64,000 nt of DNA from Marinifilaceae bacterium (GCA_025210485.1 JAOARN010000076.1:17652-81651); one strand, 5' to 3'; counted from the stretch's first letter, positions 34,955 to 43,866 are shown. A program made the numbers and translations. The notes: a model not told the origin generated them from the letters alone.

Positions 34955-36646
34955 ATGAAAAAGTTAATTGAATGCGTTCCTAACTTTAGTGAAGGAAACG
35001 ATATGAACATCATTAACCAAATTACTGCTGAGATTGAAGCAGTTGATGGTGTTAGCTTAATTGATGTAGACCCAGGTAAAGCTACTAATAGAACAGTAGT
35101 TACAATGGTAGGTACTCCAGAAGAAGTTTGTGAAGCTGCATTTAGAGCTGTTAAAAAAGCAAAAGAATTAATCGACATGAGCAAACACACAGGAGCTCAC
35201 CCTCGTTTTGGTGCTACTGATGTTTGTCCATTAGTTCCTGTTGCTAATATTACTATGGAAGAAACTGTAGAATATGCTCACAAATTAGCTCAAAGAATTG
35301 GAGAAGAAGCTGGTGTTCCTGTTTATTGTTACGAAAATGCTGCTAGAACAGAAGAAAGAAGAAACCTTGCTATCTGTCGTGAGGGTGAGTACGAAGCAGT
35401 AAAAGATAGAATTGGAACTACTGAATGGAAACCAGATTTTGGTCCTGCTGAATTTACTGATAGCGTTGCTAAATCAGGTGTTACTGCTGTAGGTGCAAGA
35501 AATTTCCTTATTGCATACAACTTCAACTTAAATACCACTTCAACTAGACGTGCTAATGCAATTGCATTCGACGTTAGAGAAAGAGGTAGAACAAAAAGAG
35601 AAGGAAACCCTATCACTGGTAAAATCGTAAAAGACGAAAACGGAAAACCAGTAATGATTCCTGGAACACTAAAAGCAACTAAAGCTATCGGTTGGTTTAT
35701 TGAAGAATTTGGCGTAGCTCAAATTTCAATGAATATGACTGACATCTCAGTTACTTCAATTCATGAAGCTTATGATGAAGTATGCGCTAAAGCACATGCT
35801 CGTGGTATTAGGGTTACTGGTTCAGAACTAGTAGGTGTTGTACCTTTAAAAGCAATGTTGGATGCAGGTAAGCACTTCTTGAGAAAACAAGGACGCTCTA
35901 CAGGTATTTCTGATAAAGAAATTATCAAAATCGCTGTTAAATCTTTAGGTTTAGATGAATTATACCCATTCGAACCAAAGAAAAAAATCATCGAATATAT
36001 ACTTGAAGACAACAAACAAAAGAAACTTATCGACCTTAACTTAACTGAGTTTGTTGATGAAACTGCTTCAGAATCTATGGCTCCAGGTGGAGGTTCTATT
36101 TCTGCTTATATGGGTGCTATGGGCGCTGCTTTAGGGGGAATGGTAGCCAACTTATCTGCTCACAAACCAGGCTGGGATGACAGATGGGAAGAATTTTCTG
36201 ACTGGGCTGAGCAAGCTAAAGTTTGTCATACAAAATTAGTTGCATTAGTTGATGAAGATACAAATGCATTTAACAAAATCATGGATGCTGTTAGAATGCC
36301 AAAAGCAACTGATGAAGAAAAAGCTGCTAGAAAACAAGCTATGGAAGATGCAACTAAATTTGCTACTATGGTTCCATTCCAGACTATGGAAATCTGTTTA
36401 GCAAGCATGGATGTTGCTAAAGCTATGGCTGAAATTGGTAACCCTAATTCTGTAACTGATGCTGGTGTTGGCGCATTAGCAGCTAGATCTGGTGTGATTG
36501 GTGCATTTATGAATGTAAAGATCAATGCTGCTGATTTAGAAGACAAAGAATGGGCTGCTGACATTATTGCTAAAGGTCAAGAAATTGTTGACAAAGCAGT
36601 TGCTTTAGAACAAGAGATTGTTGATATGGTAAATGCGAAAATCTAA
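34955..36646 (+). CDS. ftcD: Glutamate formiminotransferase / formiminotetrahydrofolate cyclodeaminase
   Basis: A 563-residue bifunctional cytoplasmic enzyme. The N-terminal formiminotransferase (about 1-325) begins LIECVPNFSEGND and has DVDPGKATNRTVVTMVG, KHTGAHPRFGATDVCP and GARNFLIAYNFNLNT. It moves the formimino group from N-formiminoglutamate to tetrahydrofolate. The C-terminal cyclodeaminase (about 350-563) has APGGGSISAYMGAMGAALGGMVANL and GVGALAARSGVIGAFMNVKINA; it releases ammonia to give methenyl-THF. Fusion of both domains is the form known from mammals and many Bacteroidota. Codon use is cleaner and Ala-richer than in its neighbours, as in highly expressed genes. It ends at a terminator shared with the convergent lipoprotein gene. 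Confidence 0.97.
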   Translation: MKKLIECVPNFSEGNDMNIINQITAEIEAVDGVSLIDVDPGKATNRTVVTMVGTPEEVCEAAFRAVKKAKELIDMSKHTGAHPRFGATDVCPLVPVANITMEETVEYAHKLAQRIGEEAGVPVYCYENAARTEERRNLAICREGEYEAVKDRIGTTEWKPDFGPAEFTDSVAKSGVTAVGARNFLIAYNFNLNTTSTRRANAIAFDVRERGRTKREGNPITGKIVKDENGKPVMIPGTLKATKAIGWFIEEFGVAQISMNMTDISVTSIHEAYDEVCAKAHARGIRVTGSELVGVVPLKAMLDAGKHFLRKQGRSTGISDKEIIKIAVKSLGLDELYPFEPKKKIIEYILEDNKQKKLIDLNLTEFVDETASESMAPGGGSISAYMGAMGAALGGMVANLSAHKPGWDDRWEEFSDWAEQAKVCHTKLVALVDEDTNAFNKIMDAVRMPKATDEEKAARKQAMEDATKFATMVPFQTMEICLASMDVAKAMAEIGNPNSVTDAGVGALAARSGVIGAFMNVKINAADLEDKEWAADIIAKGQEIVDKAVALEQEIVDMVNAKI

Positions 36647-36667
36647 TTCTAGATTAGAACAAGATAT

Positions 36668-36693
36668 AAAAAGTGCCAAAATTGGCACTTTTT
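36668..36693. terminator. Bidirectional terminator after ftcD
   Basis: AAAAAGTGCCAA (36668-36679) and TTGGCACTTTTT (36682-36693) form a hairpin followed by a T-run on the plus strand and by T's on the minus strand. It overlaps the region where the minus-strand lipoprotein gene ends (36698). Confidence 0.9.
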
Positions 36694-36697
36694 TTGT

Positions 36698-37189
36698 CTA
36701 TAGTTTACGTCCTAAAAACTTAAGCGTTATTTCTTCAAATTTAGCTTTCAAACTAGGCTGTCTTGCATAAGCATCAAATATATATTTATAAGAATTTGCT
36801 ATTGCATATTCATTCAATTCATCACTTATATATTCCTTATCATAAACTCCTAAAAATTTGACAGCCGTAGATTCTAGAAGATCAAATAAGTCAGGATTAA
36901 AAGCAATACTTTCTATTAACTCCCCTATCGCAAGCCCTCTTGCTTTCCCTCTTGATTCGACTGCCTCATCTGATAATGGGAGTAATTCTTCATAGGAGTC
37001 ATATAAGCCTTTACTTGCAATATCGATAAGTTCGTCTGCCACCTCTGGCTGTCTTCTTATTCCTTTAAACAAAGCTCCTATTTGTTCTATTTTTTGGGCT
37101 TTCACATCCTCTACACTCTCTACATATGTGTTATCTTCACATGAAAATAGAAAAGAAGACATCAAGATAATTAGTAGTAATTTTTTCAT
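36698..37189 (-). CDS. Hypothetical lipoprotein
   Basis: A 163-residue protein with a typical lipoprotein signal (MKKLLLIILMSSFLFSC), so it is anchored to a membrane on the periplasmic side. The mature part is helical with two similar stretches around an Arg-Gln-Pro motif (GIRRQPEVADELIDIA and AYARQPSLKAKFEEIT), which suggests a small internal duplication. I recognise no family. It is monocistronic and convergent with ftcD. Confidence 0.75.
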   Translation of the reverse strand: MKKLLLIILMSSFLFSCEDNTYVESVEDVKAQKIEQIGALFKGIRRQPEVADELIDIASKGLYDSYEELLPLSDEAVESRGKARGLAIGELIESIAFNPDLFDLLESTAVKFLGVYDKEYISDELNEYAIANSYKYIFDAYARQPSLKAKFEEITLKFLGRKL

Positions 37190-37444
37190 TTTGTTTAATT
37201 TAAGTTTGTAATTAGTGTATTTATCTATAGAATATAAACTACAATTCTTTATGAAAAGCTACTCTGAAAACTACAGAAATATAGACACAAAAAACCTAAT
37301 TAACAAAACATTCACACCAATATAAAATCAATAATAAAAAAACTCGTAAATCCTCCAGTCAGTAATATACCTAAGGAAGTTTAAGTAAAAACAAAAAACT
37401 AACATAATTATTGAAATCCCAATAGCAATTAGTCAATAATTGAA

Positions 37445-38254
37445 CTATTTTAATGGAGAATTAGGCTCCTTTGCCATATGATTATATGAAAGCTTATCCA
37501 ATAATCTAGGAAACCATTTGCTTAACCACACTGTAAACTTTCCTTCTATAAAGGTTAGTATTAATTCCGACTTTCTTTTTCGAATTGCTTTTGCTATATG
37601 GTCAGCACATTCTTCTGCACTCATCATCTTATCTTCATTTCTTGGTGTCTCACCTTGTGCAGACCCATCGGCTGTTCGAGCAACAGATCGAATATTAGAA
37701 GATGTAAACCCAGGTGCCGCAACTAAAACATGAACACCTTTTTTCAAATTTTCAACACGTATGGTATCCAAAAAGCCCCGAATAGCATACTTGGATGTAG
37801 AATAGGCAGCCCTAGCAGGCAAACCAATATACCCAGCAATTGAAATAATCCCAGCTATACTTCCTTTAGATTTTTGTATATAAGGCAAAGCATATTTAGT
37901 ACAATATATAGTCCCCCACAAATTAACATCCATAAGCTCCTTAAAAACCTCTAAATCTAAATCATCAAATAATGCTCTCATGGATATTCCGGCATTGTTA
38001 ATCAGAATATCTATTCGCCCAAATCTATCAACACATAAATTAATTAAATTTTTACAATCTAACTCATTTTTCACATCTGTCTTAACACTTAAAACCTTAC
38101 AGTCTAACGCTTCTAACTCCTGCTCTATTTTTTTTAATTTATCTATATTTCTCGCAGCTAAAACTATATTTGCCTTAGTCTTAGCATATTTATATGCAAG
38201 TGCTTCACCTATACCTGATGATGCACCCGTAATAATTACAACTTTCGAATTCAT
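37445..38254 (-). CDS. Short-chain dehydrogenase/reductase
   Basis: A 269-residue NAD(P)-dependent oxidoreductase. The cofactor motif GASSGIGEALA is at 10-20, NNAGISMRALF follows, and SIAGYIGLPARAAYSTSKYAI holds the catalytic Ser, Tyr (about 157) and Lys. The Arg in LAARNIDK after the second strand favours NADP. The C-terminal hydrophobic end (LTFIEGKFTVWLSKWFPRLLDKL) is similar to membrane-associated SDRs of the DHRS7/ketoreductase kind. Substrate unknown. Confidence 0.87.
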   Translation of the reverse strand: MNSKVVIITGASSGIGEALAYKYAKTKANIVLAARNIDKLKKIEQELEALDCKVLSVKTDVKNELDCKNLINLCVDRFGRIDILINNAGISMRALFDDLDLEVFKELMDVNLWGTIYCTKYALPYIQKSKGSIAGIISIAGYIGLPARAAYSTSKYAIRGFLDTIRVENLKKGVHVLVAAPGFTSSNIRSVARTADGSAQGETPRNEDKMMSAEECADHIAKAIRKRKSELILTFIEGKFTVWLSKWFPRLLDKLSYNHMAKEPNSPLK

Positions 38255-38381
38255 CCTATTTATTTTATACTTTTATCACACGATTCACAGAAATCACATA
38301 ATAAACTTGAATCTAATATTATTTTATAATCTTCACTTAACACTACAATATGTACGTAATTTGGCTTAGGAAAGTCTTTTG

Positions 38382-38783
38382 TCACCTTTTCCCTCCAAAT
38401 CTTAAAATCAAATATCCAATAATTATTATAGCATCATAAACATAAATATTCTTCACTGGCAACAACTCACGGTATTTGAAGAAATATAAGATTACAAAAA
38501 TACCACCCAACAACATCAATGTCCATCCTATAAATTTATAATTTTTTGAAAAAAAAGATCGATTTGAAGCAATTATTTCATTGTCTATTCTATCAATTAT
38601 CTTTGTTACTGTCAATTTATCATAACCTTTATCTAACAATTCCCTTCTTATCTCTGAGTAACTCATCCCTTCTATCTTACGAGACTTATATTCACCTATT
38701 AATTCATTCAATTGATTATCTAGCATAATATTACGTATTTGATTATTGCATAAAATTAATAAAACCAAAACTGTATTCAACAT
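38382..38783 (-). CDS. Hypothetical small membrane protein
   Basis: A 133-residue protein with a charged helical N-terminal domain (NELIGEYKSRKIEGMSYSEIRRELLDKG) and two C-terminal membrane helices (FIGWTLMLLGGIFVILYFF and YDAIIIIGYLILRFG) ending GGKR. An internal Met at position 20 (start 38726) gives a 114-residue protein beginning MLDNQLNEL; I find that start more plausible because the upstream 19 residues look like translated spacer. No known family recognised. Confidence 0.6.
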   Translation of the reverse strand: MLNTVLVLLILCNNQIRNIMLDNQLNELIGEYKSRKIEGMSYSEIRRELLDKGYDKLTVTKIIDRIDNEIIASNRSFFSKNYKFIGWTLMLLGGIFVILYFFKYRELLPVKNIYVYDAIIIIGYLILRFGGKR

Positions 38784-38870
38784 TTCTTATAATTAAAATT
38801 AAAACTTATACCGATAATTTTAATCAAACAACCCGACTTAAATTCAAGCTATGGCTTAACATAACAAGAG

Positions 38871-39812
38871 CTACAAAAAACGTGTCACCTTTAGAGGTTG
38901 GTGTCGATACTTCTCAACCAACTTTGCCCGATACAATAGGGTTAGCGCATTTATGCCCGATTTAAACTCATTCAAAGCGCGATACCAAGAAACATAATTT
39001 TCTAAATACTTAGTCGCCACTCCTTTAAAATGATCATTAATCCAAGATATAAATCGAGACTGATAACTTTCTACTTTTGACAAATAGACCAATTTATCGC
39101 CTTTGTTTGAGCAAATACCATGATTGTATTTTCCTTTTCTTGCAAAATCGGAAAAAACTTTATCTTTTTGAGTAATCAATAAACTCTTGTTTAACAAAGT
39201 CTTAGATAGATTACAATTCAAGGTTTTTAATGAGAATCCTTTATTCGTAATATCGAAAATATTATTATTCCTATCAATTCCAAATACTACATGAACATCT
39301 TTTTTCTTTTTTTTATGTATAGTTTCATCTCGAATCCCTTTAAATGATTCTCTCAACTTGATATAACCACTCTCAACTATTCCACCAATCTTTTTTGCCT
39401 TTATAAATTTAGAATTAGATAAAAATCTATGTCGCCACCTGAAAGAGGTATTCCTATGCACACCTGTATCCGAGGCAGCTTTTCTCACCGTCTGTCCTGC
39501 CTTCAAACATTTTGTGTAATTTAACCAACGTCCTTTTTTTCTCAGTCGAGCTAATGGAGTTTTTGTCAAACAATTAAATGTTTTAGAGCAATTCTTACAT
39601 TTGTATCTCTGTAAATCTGATCTTTTACCCCAACGTATAAACCTATTATTATTACAATACGGGCAAATTAAATCTTCTATATGGCTTTCTAGAATATGAG
39701 ATATTCTTTTATTTCTAAGCCTTCGATCAACCTCCTCCTTCAACAATCTGAACTGAAGATTATTGAGATTTTTCACCTCCTCCAATAAGTTTTTTAGTAT
39801 ATTATATTCCAT
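38871..39812 (-). CDS. IS1595-like transposase with lost catalytic residues
   Basis: A 313-residue protein with the full IS1595 (ISXO2-like) architecture. It has a zinc ribbon (Cys50, Cys53, Cys72, Cys75), the block CLTKTPLARLRKKGRWLNYTK, a helix-turn-helix ending HRNTSFRWRHRFL, then a DDE-type core. Family members read VEADETYF, CSDGS.AY.AFA and N.YHSR in the core. Here the matching segments read VESGYIKL (Gly149 for Asp), ITQKDKVFSDFA (Gln215 for Asp) and VESYQSR (Glu248 for Asn, Gln251 for His), while GVATKYLENY is intact. The frame is open to its end. The last residues QPLKVT are encoded by the inverted terminal repeat and the stop lies 12 nt outside it. It is either a dead or a repurposed transposase; cleavage activity looks impossible as read. 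Confidence 0.85.
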   Translation of the reverse strand: MEYNILKNLLEEVKNLNNLQFRLLKEEVDRRLRNKRISHILESHIEDLICPYCNNNRFIRWGKRSDLQRYKCKNCSKTFNCLTKTPLARLRKKGRWLNYTKCLKAGQTVRKAASDTGVHRNTSFRWRHRFLSNSKFIKAKKIGGIVESGYIKLRESFKGIRDETIHKKKKKDVHVVFGIDRNNNIFDITNKGFSLKTLNCNLSKTLLNKSLLITQKDKVFSDFARKGKYNHGICSNKGDKLVYLSKVESYQSRFISWINDHFKGVATKYLENYVSWYRALNEFKSGINALTLLYRAKLVEKYRHQPLKVTRFL

Positions 39813-39851
39813 AAGACTATTATTATATTACGCCAACCATTAACGATGACA
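38883..39851 (-). mobile_element. IS1595-like element with 19-bp imperfect terminal inverted repeats
   Basis: The left end TGTCACCTTTAGAGGTTGG (38883-38901) and the inverted right end TGTCATCGTTAATGGTTGG (39833-39851) match at 15 of 19 positions. They enclose nearly the entire transposase gene within 969 bp. No direct target duplication is visible in the flanks (AAAAAACG on the left, GATATAAA on the right), so the insertion is old or unusual. The same ends bound the short elements at 60640-61639. Confidence 0.75.
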
Positions 39852-39875
39852 GATATAAATGGAACGACCTACTAC

Positions 39876-39918
39876 AAAAAAGTCTTAAATTTTACTTGTG
39901 AAAATTTAAGACTTTTTT
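39876..39918 (-). terminator. Strong terminator after the CsgG-like/Lcl gene
   Basis: An 18-bp perfect stem (39876-39893 with 39901-39918; core AGTCTTAAATTT) with a 7-nt loop, rich in A on the left and T on the right, lies 25 nt past the stop at 39943. It can act in both directions. Confidence 0.9.
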
Positions 39919-39942
39919 TGAGGTGATATATTTTTGTTCTGC

Positions 39943-40818
39943 TTATTTTTCTCGTATACAACGTACTTTATACTCACCCATCATTCCATGCTTTTGAACT
40001 TCACCATTCTCAAAATTTATTTTCCATGCGCTTCCACTTGTATATTGAGTTGATGACCAATACCATTCGTATTTAAATCCTCCTAGAAACTCCTTATTCT
40101 CATAGATTGCCTTGAGTTCAGATTTTGAAGGCAGATACCAATCTTCATAACCTGCTGCTTTTAATCTACGACAAAACCTTTTGGCTCTCATCCAATTTAT
40201 ATTTCCATCCAGATCTTTTCTAATAATGTGGTATGAAACATTATTGATTTTAAACTCATATAAAGAACTATTTTGATTTAAATTATTTTCCGAGTTTTGA
40301 CTTGTTGGTGTTGTAGCTTTTGTGGTTTGAGTCTTGGCATTGTTGCGTTTTGTTAGTTCTTTGGCAAGATTCTTACATGTATTATTTATCACTGACATTC
40401 CTCCTTCAACGAATGCTGTTACTGGATTTTCTATTCTTCCACTTTCAAGATGCACTAAAAATGCTTCTACATAGTAACTATTTTTTTCTTTGGTAACCTT
40501 CGATATACAAACATAATCAGCTCCTGACATTTCCCCCAACTTTTTACGTTGTGATTCATTTACAAACCCCGAATTTTGGAAATTATACTCCTCCATTATC
40601 TTGTCAATATCCATACGAGAGAAGGCTGTATATCCTTTTGCTATACTAATTTCTTTTGCAAGTTCACCACGAACCATTTTCTGAACAATCACCGGCACAT
40701 CAGGAGTAACTTTAACCGTTTCGAGCATTGCTACTTGTTTATCTTGTGCAAAACACACAATACCACATACTGAAAAAATAACACAAACTATAATTTGCTT
40801 AATCATTTTTTTAATCAA
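39943..40818 (-). CDS. Secreted protein: CsgG-like domain plus Lcl (DUF1566) domain
   Basis: A 291-residue exported protein with signal peptide 1-24 (ending CFAQ). Residues about 25-155 resemble the CsgG/FlgO-like fold of surface-assembly proteins (TAFSRMDIDKIMEEYNFQNSGFV, KLGEMSGADYVCISKV). A Thr/Asn/Gln-rich linker (about 158-190) follows. Residues 190-291 are an Lcl/DUF1566-like domain with NWMRAKRFCRRLKAAGYEDW, LPSKSELKAIYENK, YWSSTQY and VRCIRE, found in cell-surface proteins. The combination suggests a periplasmic or surface adaptor, but no function can be assigned. It is monocistronic with a very strong terminator. Confidence 0.8.
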   Translation of the reverse strand: MIKKMIKQIIVCVIFSVCGIVCFAQDKQVAMLETVKVTPDVPVIVQKMVRGELAKEISIAKGYTAFSRMDIDKIMEEYNFQNSGFVNESQRKKLGEMSGADYVCISKVTKEKNSYYVEAFLVHLESGRIENPVTAFVEGGMSVINNTCKNLAKELTKRNNAKTQTTKATTPTSQNSENNLNQNSSLYEFKINNVSYHIIRKDLDGNINWMRAKRFCRRLKAAGYEDWYLPSKSELKAIYENKEFLGGFKYEWYWSSTQYTSGSAWKINFENGEVQKHGMMGEYKVRCIREK

Positions 40819-41269
40819 TTTAAAATTTAGGTAAAATAAGATTCATGCTATAAATTTAACTACTAGAAAAACAAATAATCTAGTTCTGTAAATTTAAAGA
40901 TACGAAGTTAGCAAAAGATTATAATAAACAGTCTAGTTTAACAATATTATAATAAATTATAAACATCAATATCTACACAAACAAAGACCATAAATAGATG
41001 TATTCATTTTAAAATATTAACAATATTTTTTCCATCTATTTACCATACTGAAAAATAACACAGATTTTATATTATGAATTGATTTACAAAACAATTTAAA
41101 ACACATTAAACTACTATACACAAAATCAACAAATCCTTACTCTTTGAGAACAAATACTTCAAATTCAAAAGCCAAAGCATTGACAAATCTACCTTCAATT
41201 AAGATTTACACCTAGCATTTAGATTACTTATTTCTTATATTTGCACAAATTAATTTTAATAGGCAAGTT
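40819..41269. other. Gene-free interval upstream of def
   Basis: About 450 AT-rich bases between divergent genes. The only signal I see is the TATATTTG box at 41236-41243 that probably serves def. No hairpin or repeat is supported. Confidence 0.5.
41236..41243 (+). promoter_or_regulatory. -7 box of def
   Basis: TATATTTG fits TAnnTTTG and lies 26 nt before the def ATG, giving a leader of about 20 nt. The upstream TTG element is not evident. Confidence 0.45.
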
Positions 41270-41863
41270 ATGATTTTACCAATTACCATATACGGACATC
41301 CTGTGTTAAGGAAGATAGCCAAAGATATTGACAATGAATATCCAGATTTAGAGAACTTTATTAATAACATGTGGGAAACCATGTACTATTCAGATGGAGT
41401 TGGTTTAGCAGCTCCTCAGGTAGGGAAATCAATTCGTATGTTTGTAATTGATTATAATCCAGAAAACGAGGATGAAGATATCGCAGAAACAGATAGTGAT
41501 TCCAATTCAGATATTATAGATGGGAATAAACCTTTTAAAAGATGTTTTATAAATGCCCAAATTACCGAAAGATTTGGAGATGAAGTTATTTATCCAGAAG
41601 GATGCTTAAGTATACCTGGTCTAAACGAAAATGTGAAACGTCCTGATACTATTACAATAGAATATTATGATGAAAATTGGGTATTCCACAAAGAAACATA
41701 TACCGGTTTTGGTGCGAGAGTGATACAACATGAGTATGACCACTTAGAAGGTAAAGTGTACACTGATCATATTGCTCCAATCAGAAAGAGATTAATAAAA
41801 GGTAAATTAAATTCCATTTCAAAAGGTAAATTCAAGGCAAAATATAGATATATATTAGGCTAA
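41270..41863 (+). CDS. def: Peptide deformylase
   Basis: A 197-residue cytoplasmic metalloenzyme that removes the N-formyl group from nascent proteins. All three motifs are present: GVGLAAPQVG (43-52), EGCLSIPG (110-117, metal ligand Cys112) and QHEYDHLEG (His154 and His158 ligands, catalytic Glu155). Between motifs 1 and 2 is an acidic insertion (about residues 63-86, many Asp/Glu/Ser), longer than in E. coli. The C-terminus is basic. It stands alone behind its own promoter. Confidence 0.96.
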   Translation: MILPITIYGHPVLRKIAKDIDNEYPDLENFINNMWETMYYSDGVGLAAPQVGKSIRMFVIDYNPENEDEDIAETDSDSNSDIIDGNKPFKRCFINAQITERFGDEVIYPEGCLSIPGLNENVKRPDTITIEYYDENWVFHKETYTGFGARVIQHEYDHLEGKVYTDHIAPIRKRLIKGKLNSISKGKFKAKYRYILG

Positions 41864-42096
41864 TAATAAACTTGGGTTTTATCCATATCAGACCCTTTAT
41901 TGAGGCATAAGTTTCTCAACAAACATAATATACTGAGTTTTTTAGATTTCAAGATTCTATAATCTTGATAAAATACTTATTGATTTAAAATAAGAGTTAA
42001 ATTTGATATATTGACATTACAATACTTTAACTCATCAATAAGATTCTAGTCAATACCAAAAAGAACTTGAATAAATATCGCCAGAATAGATATAAT

Positions 42097-42130
42097 AAAA
42101 AAGGCTAGCAAAAAAATGCTAGCCTTTTTT
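42097..42130 (-). terminator. Intrinsic terminator of the RhlE-like helicase gene
   Basis: A 14-bp perfect stem (A-run plus GGCTAGCA at 42097-42110 with TGCTAGCC plus T-run at 42117-42130) with loop AAAAAA sits against the stop at 42132. It is symmetric enough to act from both sides. Confidence 0.92.
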
Positions 42131-42131
42131 A

Positions 42132-43466
42132 TTATTTTCGTCTCTTATTTTTATGCTTTTTCTTTATCTTATCTATTCTTTGCTTTTCTTCCTTTCTTTT
42201 TCTCATTGAGCCCGAATTTTTCTTTTTATTCTTTGCTGATTTCTCATGAAAGGCATTTGCATTTCTTTTCACCCCAGATTTAAGTTTTATATTTCTGGTC
42301 TGCACCTTCTCATCCTCAAGCAGCATATCTGTTAATTCAACATCTACAGGTATAGCCTCCAAGTTAATTGATTTGCCAATTAATTCTTCTATCTTTTCAA
42401 CTAATTCAAGCTCATCCTCTTTAACCAAACTAATTGCTGTACCATCTTTTTCAGCTCGTGCCGTACGACCAATTCTATGAACATACTCAACATAATTACT
42501 AGGTATATCAAAATTAATAACATGCGATATATCCTTTATGTCAAGTCCACGAGCAGCAACATCTGAAGCAATAAGGATTCTTGTTTTTGCCTCTTTGAAA
42601 TTATTAAGAGCTTTTATCCTAGTATTTTGGGCTTTATTGGAGTGAATAATACTTAAATCTTCACCCAAAAATTCCTCCATCCTATCCGAAACTCTATCAG
42701 CGGTTTTTTTGGTTTCGGTGAACACTATTACCCTTTTAAAGATTTCTTTATCTGCCAATAAATATTTAAGCATCTCAATCTTGCTTAAAAAATTAGGCAC
42801 ATCATATCTAAGCTGAGTAATATTCTCTACAGTAGTAGCTTGAGGTGCAACCTCTATTCTTTTTGGATTTAAAAGAAATTCGTCAGAAAGTTTTTCTACA
42901 ACATCTGAAAATGTAGCAGAAAACAATAGTTTTTGATACTTTTGGGGAAGAACGTCAAATATTGCTTTCAATTGAGCTTGGAAACCTAGATCCAACATTT
43001 TATCTGCCTCATCTAAAACAAGCGTCTTAACCTGATTAAATCTAACTACACCCGTCATAAAGATATCCATCAATCTACCAGGAGTGGCAACCAAGATATC
43101 CACACCTTCAAAAACCTTATCCTTTTGGGTGTTTATATTAACTCCACCAAACACACCTACAGCTCTAATATCCATATAAGTTGTAAGTAAATCAATACTT
43201 TCACAAACCTGTAAAACTAGCTCTCTTGTTGGTACAACTATAATTGCTCTTGGATCCATTCCCTGAGCATAATTAAGCTTCATAAGCAGAGGGGCAAGGT
43301 AAGCCATTGTTTTACCCGTACCTGTTTGGGCAATACCGATTATATCTTGTCCCGATTTAATCGGTGAAAAAACACGATGCTGAATCTCTGTTGGTTTTTC
43401 AAAACCTGCCTCATCGATTGAATTTCTTATCTGTTTACTTAATTTTATATCGTCAAAACTTATCAT
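42132..43466 (-). CDS. DEAD-box RNA helicase (RhlE-like)
   Basis: A 444-residue ATP-dependent RNA helicase. It shows the Q motif (EKPTEIQHRVF, 23-33), motif I AQTGTGKT (46-53), PTREL, motif II DEAD (152-155), motif III SAT, and motif VI HRIGRTARAEKDG. The C-terminus from about 385 is strongly basic (KKKNSGSMRKRKEEKQR...), an RNA-binding tail typical of RhlE/RhlB-like proteins involved in ribosome assembly and cold growth. Its promoter at 43513-43542 is one of the best matches in the window, and it ends at a strong terminator. Confidence 0.94.
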   Translation of the reverse strand: MISFDDIKLSKQIRNSIDEAGFEKPTEIQHRVFSPIKSGQDIIGIAQTGTGKTMAYLAPLLMKLNYAQGMDPRAIIVVPTRELVLQVCESIDLLTTYMDIRAVGVFGGVNINTQKDKVFEGVDILVATPGRLMDIFMTGVVRFNQVKTLVLDEADKMLDLGFQAQLKAIFDVLPQKYQKLLFSATFSDVVEKLSDEFLLNPKRIEVAPQATTVENITQLRYDVPNFLSKIEMLKYLLADKEIFKRVIVFTETKKTADRVSDRMEEFLGEDLSIIHSNKAQNTRIKALNNFKEAKTRILIASDVAARGLDIKDISHVINFDIPSNYVEYVHRIGRTARAEKDGTAISLVKEDELELVEKIEELIGKSINLEAIPVDVELTDMLLEDEKVQTRNIKLKSGVKRNANAFHEKSAKNKKKNSGSMRKRKEEKQRIDKIKKKHKNKRRK

Positions 43467-43512
43467 AAAAGTTTATTTTACGTTCTTGCCTATTTCCTTA
43501 TTTAATAATTTG

Positions 43513-43542
43513 CAAATGTAGCTATTAATTATTTTTAATCAA
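43513..43542 (-). promoter_or_regulatory. Bacteroidota-type promoter of the RhlE-like helicase gene
   Basis: On the minus strand TTG (43540-43542) and TACATTTG (43513-43520) have a 19-nt spacer, matching TTG-N17-23-TAnnTTTG. The transcript should start near 43506, leaving a leader of about 40 nt. Confidence 0.65.
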
Positions 43543-43644
43543 GCCTATAGTAATATCAAATTTGACTAAAATAAAATATTTATAAAGATTTTACAGGCTA
43601 AGATTTTAGACGAAAGAATATTATCTCAAAAAATGAAGAGATAT

Positions 43645-43673
43645 AAAAAAGCCCCATCTATAAAAGTGGGGCT
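43645..43673 (-). terminator. Minus-strand intrinsic terminator
   Basis: AGCCCCAT (43650-43657) pairs with GTGGGGCT (43666-43673); on the minus strand the stem is followed directly by a run of six T's (A-run at 43645-43650). It terminates whatever is transcribed between here and 44141. Confidence 0.75.
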
Positions 43674-43791
43674 ACAAAAAATATAATAATACAAATATTA
43701 AAACAAATACAATCAACTTAAAAAATAAGCGATTGTATTTCCATAATTAAAAATAAAACATTGGTCACTTTAGGGTTTATTCCAAAAAGCA

Positions 43792-43866
43792 ATCGACAAG
43801 TCCTGAGAATATTGGATAATATTCCACAACACACACAAAAAAATATCCTCTAATAGACCTGTCGAT
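43792..43866 (-). ncRNA. Candidate structured RNA or 3' UTR element
   Basis: ATCGACAAGTC (43792-43802) pairs with GACCTGTCGAT (43856-43866), 11 bp with one G-U. Inside is a second hairpin, GAATATT-GGAT-AATATTC (43807-43824). With the terminator at 43645 this could be the body of a minus-strand small RNA or the long 3' end of the metalloprotease message. No family recognised. Confidence 0.35.

Noticed and set aside
37980..38369. 129-codon plus-strand frame
   Set aside because: Mostly antisense to the SDR gene, with a low-complexity end; no independent support.
38871..39851. Recent insertion with target-site duplication
   Set aside because: The flanking 8-mers differ (AAAAAACG and GATATAAA), so no duplication supports a recent event.
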